From positions 2,124,219 through 2,188,218 of the forward strand of contig NZ_LT717701.1 in the NCBI RefSeq assembly GCF_900157385.1: a DNA stretch of 64,000 bases, written 5' to 3'. Positions 1-8,014 of this stretch are shown here, one piece after another. The DNA is from Mycobacterium terramassiliense (GTDB taxonomy: Bacteria > Actinomycetota > Actinomycetes > Mycobacteriales > Mycobacteriaceae). Position 1 is the first letter of the stretch. Each line of letters starts with the position of its first letter. The translations under genes and the position numbers were made by a program. Under the pieces are notes generated by a model that saw nothing but the letters and a program-made list of their open reading frames with translations, did not search any database and was not told the DNA's origin.

Positions 1-738
1 GAGCGGGTTGCCCAGCCGCGTATAGATGAGTCCCTGCTCCATGGCGGCGCGGTAGGGCTTGTCCAGCGATTCCCAGATCGCCTTCACGGTGCCCTGGGTC
101 GCCGACGGCGGCTTGGCGGCGATCGTCGCGGCGATTTCGTGGGCGCGGTGCCACAGCCGGTCGGCGGGGACCACCTCCGTCACCAATCCGATCCGCAGCG
201 CGGTGTCGGCGCACACCCGTTCGTCGTTGCCCATCAGCGCCATCCGCAACGTCTCGCCCAGCCCGACGCGCCGCATCAGGCCGATGGGCTCCAGCGCGCA
301 CACCAGCCCGGCCGAAACGTGGGAGTCGAAAAACGTCGCGTCCTGCGAGCAGATGACCACGTCCGATTCGTTGAGGAAATAGAACGCCCCGGCGGTGCAC
401 ATGCCCTGAACGGCGCACACCACCGGCTTCCACATCTTCTGCCACTTGGGGCTGAGCGCTTCGCCCGGATCCTCGTGATTCCAGACGTTTTCGGGTTGGC
501 CGTACGGCGTCTTGACGTCGAGCCCGGCGCAAAACGCTCGGTCGCCGGCCGCCCGCAGCACCACGGCGTGCACCGACTCGTCGAGTTTGACCGCCTGCCA
601 GGCCCGGGCCATCTCCTCGCACATGGTGCGGTCGAACGCGTTGAGCCGCTCGGGCCGATTGAGCGTGATGGTCGCGACGTGATCGCCCGCGTCGACGTCG
701 AGGAGGATCGTCTCGAAACGCGCTGCACTCACCGGCAT
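1..738 (-). CDS. enoyl-CoA hydratase/isomerase family protein, 3' end outside window
   Basis: Reading the minus strand from ATG at 738 gives 246 codons without a stop, so the gene runs off the left edge. The translation begins MPVSAARFETILLDVD and shows the crotonase landmarks: TITLNRPERLNAF near residue 25, an FCAGLDVK oxyanion-loop segment and a TFFDSHVSAGLV segment. The family binds acyl-CoA thioesters and hydrates, isomerises or cleaves them. The usual first catalytic Glu region reads AGAFYFLNESD, so classical hydratase activity is uncertain. The start overlaps the 3' end of the upstream crotonase by 10 bp. It is the third gene of a three-crotonase operon read leftwards from the operator at 2385-2403. 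Confidence 0.88.
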   Translation of the reverse strand, partial: MPVSAARFETILLDVDAGDHVATITLNRPERLNAFDRTMCEEMARAWQAVKLDESVHAVVLRAAGDRAFCAGLDVKTPYGQPENVWNHEDPGEALSPKWQKMWKPVVCAVQGMCTAGAFYFLNESDVVICSQDATFFDSHVSAGLVCALEPIGLMRRVGLGETLRMALMGNDERVCADTALRIGLVTEVVPADRLWHRAHEIAATIAAKPPSATQGTVKAIWESLDKPYRAAMEQGLIYTRLGNPL

Positions 739-1541
739 TTCCAATTTGGTTGACGTTTTTCGACGAAGGCCCTCGGGCCTTCCTGAGCGTCCTCCGTCCG
801 CAGCACGCGCTCGCGAAAGGTTTCGGCGAGTATCTCCGCCTCGTGCAGCGGCACGTTCAGGCCCTTGAGGATGGCCAGCCGGGTTCCCCGGACCGCCAGC
901 GGTGCATTGGAGTTCACGACGTCGGCGATCTCGCGGGCCCGGTCCAGCAGGCGGTCGTGCTCGACGATTTCGCTGATCAACCCGAGCTCGTAGGCGCGTT
1001 GCGCGCTCATCCGTTCGTGCTTGCCCATCAGGGCCATCCGCAGGGCGATCGAGCGGGGCAACACCCGGGATATCCGCACCAGTTCCCGTCCGGCCACCAG
1101 CCCGATGCTGACGTGCGGATCGAAAAAGGTCGCCTGCTCGGAGGCGATGACGATGTCCGTGGTCGTGACCCAATCCATGCCGGCGCCGCAGCACAATCCG
1201 TTGACGGCGGTCAGCACCGGCTTGGCCATAGTGCGAAACGGGGGAGTGCCCTCCTGCGGGGCCTCCCACTGGTCATACGTCGACAGGTACGGCCGCTCGT
1301 AGATCACCTTGCCGTCTTCGGGGATCTCTTTGACGTCGGCGCCTGTGCAGAACGCGCGGCCGGTGCCGGTGACGATCAACAGCCACACCTTGTCGTCGTT
1401 CTCGGCCTCGTCGTAGGCGGCGCGGAGTTCGGTGATCATGTGCGGGCTGAGCGCGTTGAGGGCCTCCGGGCGGTTCAGCGTGATGGTGGCGGTATGGCCG
1501 TCGAGTTCGTATGTGATGGTGTCGAACGTCGGCATGGTCAT
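729..1541 (-). CDS. enoyl-CoA hydratase/isomerase family protein
   Basis: A 270-residue crotonase, a normal length for the family. Visible marks are ATITLNRPEALNAL (about residues 18-31), AFCTGADVKEIP (about 63-74) and TFFDPHVSIGLVAGRE (about 135-150). In rat hydratase two Glu residues do catalysis. Here the first lies in GAGMDWVTTTD and is probably Asp, and the second is replaced by His in FFDPHVSIG. The exact reaction on the acyl-CoA is therefore open; isomerase or ring hydrolase is possible. Its ATG overlaps the stop of the upstream crotonase (ATGA at 1538-1541), so translation is likely coupled. It resembles its downstream neighbour closely (shared SHVS/PHVS-GLV motif), suggesting a tandem duplication. 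Confidence 0.9.
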   Translation of the reverse strand: MTMPTFDTITYELDGHTATITLNRPEALNALSPHMITELRAAYDEAENDDKVWLLIVTGTGRAFCTGADVKEIPEDGKVIYERPYLSTYDQWEAPQEGTPPFRTMAKPVLTAVNGLCCGAGMDWVTTTDIVIASEQATFFDPHVSIGLVAGRELVRISRVLPRSIALRMALMGKHERMSAQRAYELGLISEIVEHDRLLDRAREIADVVNSNAPLAVRGTRLAILKGLNVPLHEAEILAETFRERVLRTEDAQEGPRAFVEKRQPNWKCR

Positions 1542-2359
1542 CGGCCCTCAAATCTCGGTGCGCGTCGTTGCCGAAACGCTTCCAGTCCCTCTTTGAAATC
1601 GCCCGTCCGGCAAGAGAGTTCCAGATTGAACAGCTCCTGCGTCATGGCCTGGCCCAGCGTCGCGTGCTGGCCGAAACCCAGCGCCTGCTTGGCCAGCCCG
1701 ATCGCCGCCGTGGGACCGCCCGCCAGCCGCTCCACCAGCTTCCCGGCGGTGTCGTTGAGGTCGGGCCCCGGGACCGCCTGGTGGATCAGGCCCCAGTCGG
1801 CCGCATCCGTCGCGCCCACTTTCTCGCCGAGCAACAGCATCCGCCTGGCCCGCGCCACACCGACCAGCCTCGGCAGCAACCAGGTGGAGCCCGAATCGGG
1901 ACTGAAGCCGCGGTCCACGAACGGTTCCCAGAACACCGCATCCTCGGCGGCCACGGCGAAGTCGGCGGCCAGCGCGAGATTGCAGCCGAACCCCACCGCC
2001 CAGCCCCGCACGCTGCAGACCACCGGCAGCTGGACGCTCGTCACGAGTTCGATCACGCGGTGGGCGGCGAGGGGGATCCGCCGCACCAGATCGCCGGCGC
2101 GCGGACGTTGCCCGCCGGGATCGTTGGCGGCGACCCAATCGGCGCCGGCGCAGAAGTCGTCCCCGGCCCCGCCGATGTGAATCGCGCGCAGCGAATCGTC
2201 GGCGGCGGCACCGGTCAACGCGTCGACCAAAGCCTCGATCATCAAGTGGGTCAACGCGTTACGCCGGGCGGGGCGGTCGAGTGTGATCCGCAAGACCGCG
2301 CCATCCCGGCGCGCCGTCACCGAACCCTCGGCGCCGGCCGTATCGGCCTCGTGATTCAC
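1538..2359 (-). CDS. enoyl-CoA hydratase/isomerase family protein, PaaG-like
   Basis: A 273-residue crotonase and the first gene of the leftward operon. It has LRITLDRPARRNALT (about 23-37), DFCAGADWV (oxyanion loop) and GFSPDSGSTWLLPRLVG (about 151-167). The PDSG-W-LPR signature is that of PaaG-type ring isomerases, in which the Asp takes part in catalysis. The classical Glu is Asn here (GFGCNLAL). I infer an isomerase or double-bond shuttling role rather than simple hydration. The ATG at 2359 follows an AT-rich divergent promoter region holding the 19-bp palindrome at 2385-2403. Confidence 0.9.
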   Translation of the reverse strand: MNHEADTAGAEGSVTARRDGAVLRITLDRPARRNALTHLMIEALVDALTGAAADDSLRAIHIGGAGDDFCAGADWVAANDPGGQRPRAGDLVRRIPLAAHRVIELVTSVQLPVVCSVRGWAVGFGCNLALAADFAVAAEDAVFWEPFVDRGFSPDSGSTWLLPRLVGVARARRMLLLGEKVGATDAADWGLIHQAVPGPDLNDTAGKLVERLAGGPTAAIGLAKQALGFGQHATLGQAMTQELFNLELSCRTGDFKEGLEAFRQRRAPRFEGR

Positions 2360-2384
2360 CGTGTACCCGGCCTTTCCCCGCCGA

Positions 2385-2403
2385 TACGGTTACCCATACA
2401 GTA
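2385..2403. promoter_or_regulatory. 19-bp palindromic operator/promoter site A
   Basis: TACGGTTACCCATACAGTA lies between the divergent crotonase operon (start 2359) and the hotdog-crotonase operon (start 2473). It fits the palindrome TACTGTAAnnnTTACAGTA seen in five other promoter regions of this window: TAC at the left end and TA..GTA at the right are kept. A second, shorter TAC...GTA arrangement follows at 2409-2425. TACAGT also fits a mycobacterial -10 (TANNNT), so the site may overlap a promoter. Confidence 0.6.
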
Positions 2404-2472
2404 GGCAATACGATTGATACGGGTATAAGTTAGCAAGGAAACTCCAACGACGGAACAACCGGGAGAGCCCCG

Positions 2473-3144
2473 GTGAAAGCGGGCGGTATGGTCGGCGACG
2501 CAAAGTTCGGGGAGGCGCCGCTTGCCCAGACGGTTGCGGCCGCCGGCGCCATGCGTCGCCTCAGCTCGCTGCTGCTCTCCCTCGAACACCCGCACCCGAC
2601 GGTGGACGCCATGCTCGCGAAGTTCGCCGAATGGGAGGGTGAGCTGACCCCCGCCGCCGCGCCGGACCCGGCGCCGCGCATCGGCGAGGTTCCCGGCGAT
2701 CCCCGGCGGGTCTACCTCAACCACGCCACCGACATCGGCGCCTACAACCCGTGCTTTCCCGAATACCGGTTCGATCGGCTCGACGCCGAGAAGGCCGGCG
2801 GGGTGGTGTGCTTCCCGCTCGTCTACGAGGGGCCACCCGGCCTGGTGCACGGCGGCTTCCTCGGCGTCTTCTTCGACTGCGTGATCCAGCACCACAATTG
2901 CGTCACCGGTCTTTCCGGCAAGACGCGGTCGCTGCTGGTCAACTTCCGCCGGCCGACCCCGGTGCTCACCGAGCTGCGATTCGACATCGATCGGTCGCAC
3001 GTCGAGCGGGGCATCGCCTCGAGCGCGCGGCTGCTGCTCGGCGACGAGGTGCTCTGCACGGGTGAGGTCACCACGTTGGCGTCGCCGCCGGAGAAGCTGA
3101 CCGGATTCAAATTCGGCAGGCGGCGAAAGGAATCCGGCACATGA
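2473..3144 (+). CDS. hotdog-fold acyl-CoA thioesterase (PaaI-like)
   Basis: A 223-residue protein with a C-terminal hotdog domain. GLVHGGFLGVFFDCVIQHH (about residues 125-143) is the PaaI signature, with His-Gly-Gly and the Asp on the central helix kept. The roughly 90-residue N-terminal part is less typical. The predicted role is cleavage or proofreading of a cytoplasmic acyl-CoA. It is the first gene right of operator A and overlaps the following crotonase by ATGA at 3141-3144, so the two are coupled. The ATG at 2473 follows GGGAGAGCCCCGGTGA. Confidence 0.85.
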   Translation: MKAGGMVGDAKFGEAPLAQTVAAAGAMRRLSSLLLSLEHPHPTVDAMLAKFAEWEGELTPAAAPDPAPRIGEVPGDPRRVYLNHATDIGAYNPCFPEYRFDRLDAEKAGGVVCFPLVYEGPPGLVHGGFLGVFFDCVIQHHNCVTGLSGKTRSLLVNFRRPTPVLTELRFDIDRSHVERGIASSARLLLGDEVLCTGEVTTLASPPEKLTGFKFGRRRKESGT

Positions 3145-4037
3145 GCTCCTCCAACGTTTCCGACGACCGGGTGCTCTTCGAGGTCGAACCCGATCGGCGA
3201 ATCGCGACCATCACTTTGAACAACCCCAAGCAGCGCAACTCGTATGACGCCGCGATGCGCGAGGCCATCGCGCGCTGCCTGGATCGGGTGGCCGACGACG
3301 ACGACCTGACGGTGGTGCTGTTGCGCGGAGCACAGGGCGTCTTTTCCACCGGCGCCGACATGAACAACGCCTACGGCTGGTACGGCGACAAGGCCCAGCC
3401 GTCCGATGACGCCGCCGCCAAGCGCCGCCCCAGCCAGCGCCGCCGACTCACGGTGGACCGCAAGTCGTTTGGCTTCTACCACAACCTGCTGGGCTTCCCG
3501 AAGGTGACCGTGGGCGAGATCGCCGGCTATGCGCTGGGCGGTGGTTTCGAGATGGCGCTGATGACGGACATCTCCGTCATTGCGCGCGACACGAAGATCG
3601 GCATGCCGGCGACCCGCTTCCTCGGCCCCGCGCTCGGCAGCCTGCACATGTTCTTCCATCGGTTGGGCCCGGTGCTGGCCCGGCGTCTGCTGTTGACCGG
3701 CGACATCGTCGACGCCGGCGAGGTCGAGCACCTCGGAATCTTCACCGACACATGCGATCCCGGCTCGGTGACGGCGCGGGCGCGGTATTGGGCCGAGAAG
3801 GTGGCGAAGATGCCCGCCGACGGGGTCGTCATCGCCAAGGAAGCCTTCCGCCTCGTCGAGCAGACGCAGGCCTATAACGGCGAGGAAGTCGCGAGCTATC
3901 TGTTTCACGCCTTCGGGACCAACTTGCAGTTCGCCCCCGGCGAGTTCAACTTCGTCAAGACCCGCGCGCAGCACGGCGCCAAGGAGGCGTTCCGGCTGCG
4001 TGACGAGCACTTCCACGTGCCGGAGCCCGAGGCGTGA
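3141..4037 (+). CDS. enoyl-CoA hydratase/isomerase family protein
   Basis: A 298-residue crotonase, slightly long because of an insertion rich in basic and charged residues after the oxyanion loop (about residues 80-105). Marks are ATITLNNPKQRNSYD, VFSTGADMNNAYGW and GYALGGGFEMALMTD, where the first catalytic Glu is retained. The second Glu position is Ala in IGMPATRFLGP, as in many isomerase-type members. It overlaps the thioesterase gene by 4 bp and ends 124 bp before the convergent TetR gene. Confidence 0.9.
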   Translation: MSSSNVSDDRVLFEVEPDRRIATITLNNPKQRNSYDAAMREAIARCLDRVADDDDLTVVLLRGAQGVFSTGADMNNAYGWYGDKAQPSDDAAAKRRPSQRRRLTVDRKSFGFYHNLLGFPKVTVGEIAGYALGGGFEMALMTDISVIARDTKIGMPATRFLGPALGSLHMFFHRLGPVLARRLLLTGDIVDAGEVEHLGIFTDTCDPGSVTARARYWAEKVAKMPADGVVIAKEAFRLVEQTQAYNGEEVASYLFHAFGTNLQFAPGEFNFVKTRAQHGAKEAFRLRDEHFHVPEPEA

Positions 4038-4076
4038 CCACTTCCGCCACAACGCTTCCGGAGTGGCCGGGCGATC

Positions 4077-4140
4077 ACGCCGAGCGTGCAGCCAGCGCGA
4101 AAAATTGGCCAAAAAGCCGCCGCAGGTTCACGCTCGGCGT
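4077..4140. repeat. long inverted repeat in a convergent intergenic gap (copy 1)
   Basis: ACGCCGAGCGTG at 4077-4088 and CACGCTCGGCGT at 4129-4140 are perfect 12-bp inverted arms around a 40-bp spacer. They fill the gap between the crotonase ending at 4037 and the TetR gene ending at 4162. A very similar arrangement lies at 31567-31628, also next to gene 3' ends, and the arms share the core GAGCGTG. A role in bidirectional termination or RNA protection is an inference. Confidence 0.55.
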
Positions 4141-4161
4141 TTCGCAGCGGCGAGGTCGGCC

Positions 4162-4926
4162 TTAACGCGCCTTGGTCGCCTTGCGTGGCCGGGACGGGGC
4201 CGAAGCTTTGGCGCCCTTCTTGATCAGGCTGCTGGCATGGTCGAGGATGCAGTCCAGCCCGAACTCGAAGTTCGCTTCGTCGGGCGCGGCGATGCGGTGT
4301 CCCTGCCCGGTCACCTGAGCGATCAGCGGAGTGGTGGCCGGATCGATCGCCACCGCATCCTCGATGGCGCGCGGTCCGCTGTCCGGCGTCTGATTCTTGT
4401 CGTAAAGCCGTTGCAGCACCACCGAACCGCGGACGTGGAGCGAGACCGCCGAGTAAGTGTCGAAGGCATCCTCGGGCGACAGGCCGGCCTCCACCAGGTT
4501 GGCGATCGCGCGCTCCATCTCCTGAGCGCCCACCCGCGCCGCCTTCGGACTCAGGGCGGCGCGAATCAGGATCAGGTCGCACAGGATTGGGTTGCCCATG
4601 AATGTCTTGCGCATCAGGCGGGCATGGTTGCGCAGCGTCTCGCGCCAATCGCTGGCTTCGACATAGGGCGTGGCGAAGACGTACTTGCTCAGGGCGCGGT
4701 CGGTCATGGCGTTGAGCAGGTCGTCCTTCTTGCGGAAGTACCAGTAGATGCTGGTGACGCCCACGCCGAGGTGTTTGCCCAGCAGCGGCATGCTCAGGTT
4801 GTCGATCGACACTTGCTCCGCGAGTTCGAATGCGCCACTGATGATGTCGTCGGGATTGATGGACCCGCGTTCACGCCGTTGACGCTTCTCGGCGGTTGCC
4901 TGCTTTGCCACTACGGGCACCTCCAT
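4162..4926 (-). CDS. TetR/AcrR family transcriptional regulator
   Basis: A 254-residue regulator. The N-terminal TetR DNA-binding domain spans about residues 18-80 and includes LGKHLGVGVTSIYWYFRKK, with the family's Y-x-YF-x-KK ending of the recognition helix. The remainder is a helical ligand-binding and dimerisation domain. It is divergent from the SDR-aldolase operon and has a perfect palindrome 16 bp before its ATG (4942-4969), which suggests autoregulation. It is the only regulator gene between 1 and 36 kb and so is the leading, unproven, candidate to control the repeated 19-bp sites in the block. The effector is unknown; an acyl-CoA intermediate is typical in this setting. Confidence 0.92.
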   Translation of the reverse strand: MEVPVVAKQATAEKRQRRERGSINPDDIISGAFELAEQVSIDNLSMPLLGKHLGVGVTSIYWYFRKKDDLLNAMTDRALSKYVFATPYVEASDWRETLRNHARLMRKTFMGNPILCDLILIRAALSPKAARVGAQEMERAIANLVEAGLSPEDAFDTYSAVSLHVRGSVVLQRLYDKNQTPDSGPRAIEDAVAIDPATTPLIAQVTGQGHRIAAPDEANFEFGLDCILDHASSLIKKGAKASAPSRPRKATKAR

Positions 4927-4941
4927 CAGGATTTGGCCGTG

Positions 4942-4969
4942 CCACCGGTAGAATGGAATCTACCGGTGG
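4942..4969. promoter_or_regulatory. perfect palindrome upstream of the TetR gene, probable autoregulatory operator
   Basis: CCACCGGTAGA (4942-4952) and TCTACCGGTGG (4959-4969) are perfect 11-bp inverted arms with a 6-bp spacer. The palindrome sits 16 bp before the TetR start codon in the divergent region, as is usual for TetR autoregulation. Its sequence differs from the 19-bp family at 5021-5039. Confidence 0.7.
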
Positions 4970-5020
4970 TTCCTCTCTGACCTGCGTATATGCGTGCGTG
5001 TCGTCGGGTTTTCCGTTTGC

Positions 5021-5039
5021 TACTGTAATACCTATCGTA
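5021..5039. promoter_or_regulatory. 19-bp palindromic operator/promoter site B
   Basis: TACTGTAATACCTATCGTA lies 27 bp before the preferred ATG of the SDR gene at 5066. The left arm TACTGTAA is identical to the ideal half-site; the right arm TATCGTA differs at two positions. Its position inside a possible longer reading frame starting at 4994 is one reason to prefer the 5066 start. Confidence 0.65.
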
Positions 5040-5065
5040 GGCTTTTTGGTAAAACGGCTGGACAC

Positions 5066-5863
5066 ATGGATCTAGGGCTGGCGAATGCCACGGCGGTGGT
5101 GGTCGGTGGTGGTCGCGGGATGGGGTTGGCGACGGCACGCTGCCTGGCCGACGAAGGGGCCCGGGTGGCGGTGGTCGGCCGCAGCCGCGACGCGCTCGAT
5201 TCCGCGGTGGCCGATTTGACCGGACGCGGCAGCGCGGACGCCCTCGGCCTGGTGGCCGACATCGGTGACGCCGCCGCGGTCGACGAGGTGTTCGCCGACC
5301 TCGCCGCGCGATGGGACGGCGAGCTCAACGTGCTCATCAACACGGTCGGCCCGGGCGCGGCGGGCGGCTTCGAGGATCTGACCGACGAACAGTGGCACCG
5401 GGCCGTTGAGGACGGGGTCATGGGCATGGTGCGCTGCGTCCGTTCGGCACTTCCCCTGCTGCGCAAGGCGCAATGGGCGCGGATCGTCAACTTCTCGGCG
5501 CACTCCACCCAGCGACAAAGCGTCATGCTGCCCGCCTACACCGCCGCCAAGTCGATGCTGACGAGCGTCTCCAAAAACCTGTCCCTGCTGCTGGCCAAGG
5601 ACGAGATCCTGGTCAACGTGGTGTCGCCGGGCAGCATCGCGTCCGAATCCCTGGTCGGCTGGGCGAAGTCCGTCGGTGTGGACGGCAACGACCCGTACGC
5701 GCTGATGGGCGCGATCGCCGAGCATTTCGGGCATCCCGCGCAGATGCCGCGGGCCGGCCTGCCGGAAGAAATAGGACCGGTCGCCGCCTTCCTTGCGTCG
5801 CGGCGCAATTCCTACATGACCGGTGCCAACATCAACGTCGACGGTGGTTCGGACTTCACCTGA
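5066..5863 (+). CDS. short-chain dehydrogenase/reductase (SDR)
   Basis: A 265-residue SDR counted from ATG 5066 (MDLGLANATAVVVGG). The nucleotide-binding motif is GGGRGMG near residue 14, and the catalytic YTAAK follows a Ser-containing NFSAHS strand. The C-terminal SYMTGANINVDGGSDF is typical of FabG-like enzymes. The family oxidises alcohols or reduces ketones with NAD(P)H; the substrate is probably a hydroxyacyl-CoA or cyclic alcohol intermediate. An in-frame start at 4994 would place operator B inside the gene, so I reject it. A DapA-like aldolase follows after 33 bp. Confidence 0.9.
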   Translation: MDLGLANATAVVVGGGRGMGLATARCLADEGARVAVVGRSRDALDSAVADLTGRGSADALGLVADIGDAAAVDEVFADLAARWDGELNVLINTVGPGAAGGFEDLTDEQWHRAVEDGVMGMVRCVRSALPLLRKAQWARIVNFSAHSTQRQSVMLPAYTAAKSMLTSVSKNLSLLLAKDEILVNVVSPGSIASESLVGWAKSVGVDGNDPYALMGAIAEHFGHPAQMPRAGLPEEIGPVAAFLASRRNSYMTGANINVDGGSDFT

Positions 5864-5896
5864 CCGAAATCGTTTGGCCGACAAAAGGAGTCGATT

Positions 5897-6913
5897 GTGG
5901 CGACGGCGACCGAGGCGCGCACCTGGGCGCGCGGGGCACTGCGGGGAATCGGCGACTCCCTCTACACGCCGTTCTGCGGCACCGACGGCGATGACATCGA
6001 CTGGGACGCCTACCGGACCCTGGTGCGCTACTGCGTCGGCGATCTCGGGCACCCGATGCTGTGGTGTACCAGCGGGATCGCCGAGTTCTGGTCACTCACC
6101 CTGGATGAGCGCAAGCGCCTACTCGAGGTGGCAATCGAGGAGGCACGCGCGCTGAACCCCGATGTCGTCGTGCAGGCCTGTACGGCGGCGATGTCGGCGA
6201 AGGACTGCTTGGAACTGACCCGCCACGCCCAGGAGGCGGGTGCCGACATCGCCTACATCCAAACGCCGATGATGGAGGCGCACGGCGGCGAGGGCGTATT
6301 GAGGTTCTTCTCCTACATCGCCGCGCGCACCGATATCGCCTTGGGCATGTTCAACTCTCCGTCTTCCGGCTACGTGCTGACCCCGGCGGAAAGCGCGCGA
6401 ATCTATGACGAGGTGCCCGCGGTGTGCGCCACCAAGGAGGGCGCGTTCCGGCCTGAGGCGAGCCGGCGACTGCACGAATTGGCGCCCGACCTCGCGGTCT
6501 GGGAATGCGACCGGACCGTGTACCGCGCGGGGTGGCTGCGCGCCGGTATCGTCTGCCCGGCGCAATTGGGCACGGCCGGCTATCTATTCGAGACGCCGCA
6601 ACGGCGCTTGTTCTCCGAATACTGGGAGCTGGTGCTGGGCGACAAGCTCCTCGAGGCGATGGACTATGGGCGGGAATCCGGGATGGACCAGTTCGACCTC
6701 GACATCGGGTCGTGGTGGACCTGCTACCCGGGGCGGCCGGACTACTTCACCCACTGGGGTGGGGCCTTCAAGTACGCCGCGTCGCTGCTGGGACTGCCGA
6801 TTGGCGACTATCCGCATTCGCGGCCCCCGCAGGCCGAACTGCCGCCGGAGGCAAAGGCCCAGATCGAAAACGCCTACCGGCGGGGCGGTCTCCTCGAAAC
6901 GGCGTTGCAGTAG
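5897..6913 (+). CDS. dihydrodipicolinate synthase (DapA) family aldolase/lyase
   Basis: A 338-residue (beta/alpha)8 protein. SLYTPFCGTDGDDIDW near residue 21 matches the family N-terminus, and CATKEGAF places the Schiff-base Lys at residue 180. The Tyr of the usual YNxP motif is Phe152 (FNSPSSGY), and the GTTGE loop reads TSGIAEF, so this is not housekeeping DapA. Relatives include hydratase-aldolases that release pyruvate from ring-cleavage products, which would suit the catabolic setting; that is inference. The GTG start at 5897 has AAAGGAG 7 bp upstream. The gene is in an operon with the SDR under site B. Confidence 0.85.
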   Translation: MATATEARTWARGALRGIGDSLYTPFCGTDGDDIDWDAYRTLVRYCVGDLGHPMLWCTSGIAEFWSLTLDERKRLLEVAIEEARALNPDVVVQACTAAMSAKDCLELTRHAQEAGADIAYIQTPMMEAHGGEGVLRFFSYIAARTDIALGMFNSPSSGYVLTPAESARIYDEVPAVCATKEGAFRPEASRRLHELAPDLAVWECDRTVYRAGWLRAGIVCPAQLGTAGYLFETPQRRLFSEYWELVLGDKLLEAMDYGRESGMDQFDLDIGSWWTCYPGRPDYFTHWGGAFKYAASLLGLPIGDYPHSRPPQAELPPEAKAQIENAYRRGGLLETALQ

Positions 6914-6930
6914 AACGGCTTTCACAGCGA

Positions 6931-6959
6931 AGCGGGCCCGGTATCTGACCGGGCCCGCT
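6931..6959. terminator. strong hairpin between convergent genes
   Basis: AGCGGGCCCGGT (6931-6942) and ACCGGGCCCGCT (6948-6959) form a perfect 12-bp GC stem with a 5-nt loop, just after the aldolase stop and just before the stop of the convergent CsbD gene. There is no U-tract, as is common for mycobacterial terminators. It would work for both strands. Confidence 0.7.
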
Positions 6960-6975
6960 CGCCAGGCTGGGCCGT

Positions 6976-7215
6976 CTAGTTCTGCTCGGCCCGCTCACGC
7001 GCCTCATACGCCTTGGCCTTGCTACGCGCCTTCTCGGCGGCGGCTTCCTTCTTCCCGGCGCTGCGCTGCGCGTCGGCCTTGTCCTGCTGCGCCTGGCCCT
7101 CGTTGATCAGGTCATTACGGCCGATGATGATGCCGATGACCTGCTTGGTCTTGCCGAAAACATCCTCGATGATGCCCCGGACCAGCTCGATCGGACCGCT
7201 CTTGGCGTCAACCAT
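6976..7215 (-). CDS. CsbD family stress-response protein
   Basis: A 79-residue hydrophilic, Lys/Ala/Glu-rich protein. The central IIIGRNDLINEGQAQQDKADAQ stretch is the CsbD core (described in positions about 27-48), and the C-terminus is a charged helix. CsbD proteins are small cytoplasmic general-stress proteins of unknown biochemical function, often in alternative sigma-factor regulons. A clear GGGAGGG ribosome site lies 8 bp before the ATG. It is unrelated in theme to the surrounding catabolic operons. Confidence 0.85.
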   Translation of the reverse strand: MVDAKSGPIELVRGIIEDVFGKTKQVIGIIIGRNDLINEGQAQQDKADAQRSAGKKEAAAEKARSKAKAYEARERAEQN

Positions 7216-7308
7216 TGCATTCCCTCCCGTTGATAAATGCCTTGACTTCTAGGCTTCCCGGTCAGGTGGCTGGGGTAAACCTGCGCCACCGTGGCGCCCG
7301 CCACAGCC

Positions 7309-7521
7309 CTAGTTCGCGGCCACGACGGGCGCGGTGTCGGCCGGAGTGGCCTGTTGAGCGGGGATTCGGCGCCGTCGCACCCGTAACGCGAGGCCGGCCA
7401 GCACGCCGATCAGCGCCACCCAGAACAGGATCTGCGCGCCCGTCAGTGCCAGCTCGGCCCGCAATGCCACCGTGCGCGCCTGGCGCATGCGGTGAGCAAG
7501 CGCGTTCCACGTCGTCTTCAT
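7309..7521 (-). CDS. small single-span membrane protein, hypothetical
   Basis: A 70-residue reading frame, MKTTWNALAHRMRQAR at the N-terminus, one hydrophobic segment at about 30-47 (ILFWVALIGVLAGLALRV), then RRRR and a polar tail. The basic residues after the span suggest an N-out orientation or simple membrane anchoring. I do not recognise a family. The ribosome site is weak. It lies divergently from the GlsB-like membrane protein gene, and both could belong to a stress group with the CsbD gene. Confidence 0.5.
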   Translation of the reverse strand: MKTTWNALAHRMRQARTVALRAELALTGAQILFWVALIGVLAGLALRVRRRRIPAQQATPADTAPVVAAN

Positions 7522-7583
7522 CAGTCATCGGTAACCCCCGCATCGCCATCCCAAACCCGATCGCCCGCGGTTACGATCGGGCG

Positions 7584-7856
7584 GTGCTCACGCTGGGTGT
7601 CATCGGCTGGATCGTCATCGGGGGCCTGGCCGGCTGGCTGGGCAGCAAAATCACTGGGACCGACGCGCAATTGGGGCTGCTCCTCAACATCGCGGTCGGC
7701 GTCGTCGGCGGGTTGATCGGTGGTTTTCTGCTGCGCGCCATGGGCGTCAGCGTCGACGGCCGAGGGCTGTTGTTCTCGTTTCTGACGTGTCTGCTGGGGG
7801 CGCTGATCCTGCTGGCGATCGTCAAGCTGATCACCCGCGGACGGGCGTCCCGCTAG
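7584..7856 (+). CDS. GlsB/YeaQ/YmgE family (transglycosylase-associated) membrane protein
   Basis: About 90 residues from GTG 7584 (VLTLGVIGWIVIGG). The glycine-rich pattern GGLAGWLGSKITG, followed by LLLNIAVGVVGGLIGGF and a third span ending in a basic tail, is the signature of this small three-helix inner-membrane family. The function is unknown; members are often stress-induced. Starts further upstream are in frame but would add a non-hydrophobic, Arg/Pro-rich extension that overlaps the divergent gene. Confidence 0.8.
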   Translation: MLTLGVIGWIVIGGLAGWLGSKITGTDAQLGLLLNIAVGVVGGLIGGFLLRAMGVSVDGRGLLFSFLTCLLGALILLAIVKLITRGRASR

Positions 7857-7939
7857 CGGTCGCCGTGGGCAGCCCGGCGCGCCGAAAATCGCTGTTTAGT
7901 TGCGGTTCACCCGGGCGTGGCGGCGGTTGTGGAATGCGC

Positions 7940-7958
7940 TACCGATAGGTATACAGTA
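7940..7958. promoter_or_regulatory. 19-bp palindromic operator/promoter site C
   Basis: TACCGATAGGTATACAGTA, 57 bp before the ATG of the crotonase that heads the 8-14.8 kb operon. It keeps TAC, the central TA at positions 13-14 and the ACAGTA right arm of the family. TATACAGTAT could also provide a -10 element. Confidence 0.65.
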
Positions 7959-8014
7959 TGCGTACAAAGACGGGGTGATTTCCGTAGGTCGAGGGTGAGG
8001 AGGTGCCGCGGCAG

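Noticed and set aside
4994..5065. Longer N-terminus for the SDR gene
   Set aside because: The 24 extra residues (basic, Cys-containing) precede the SDR fold, overlap operator B and lack a ribosome site.
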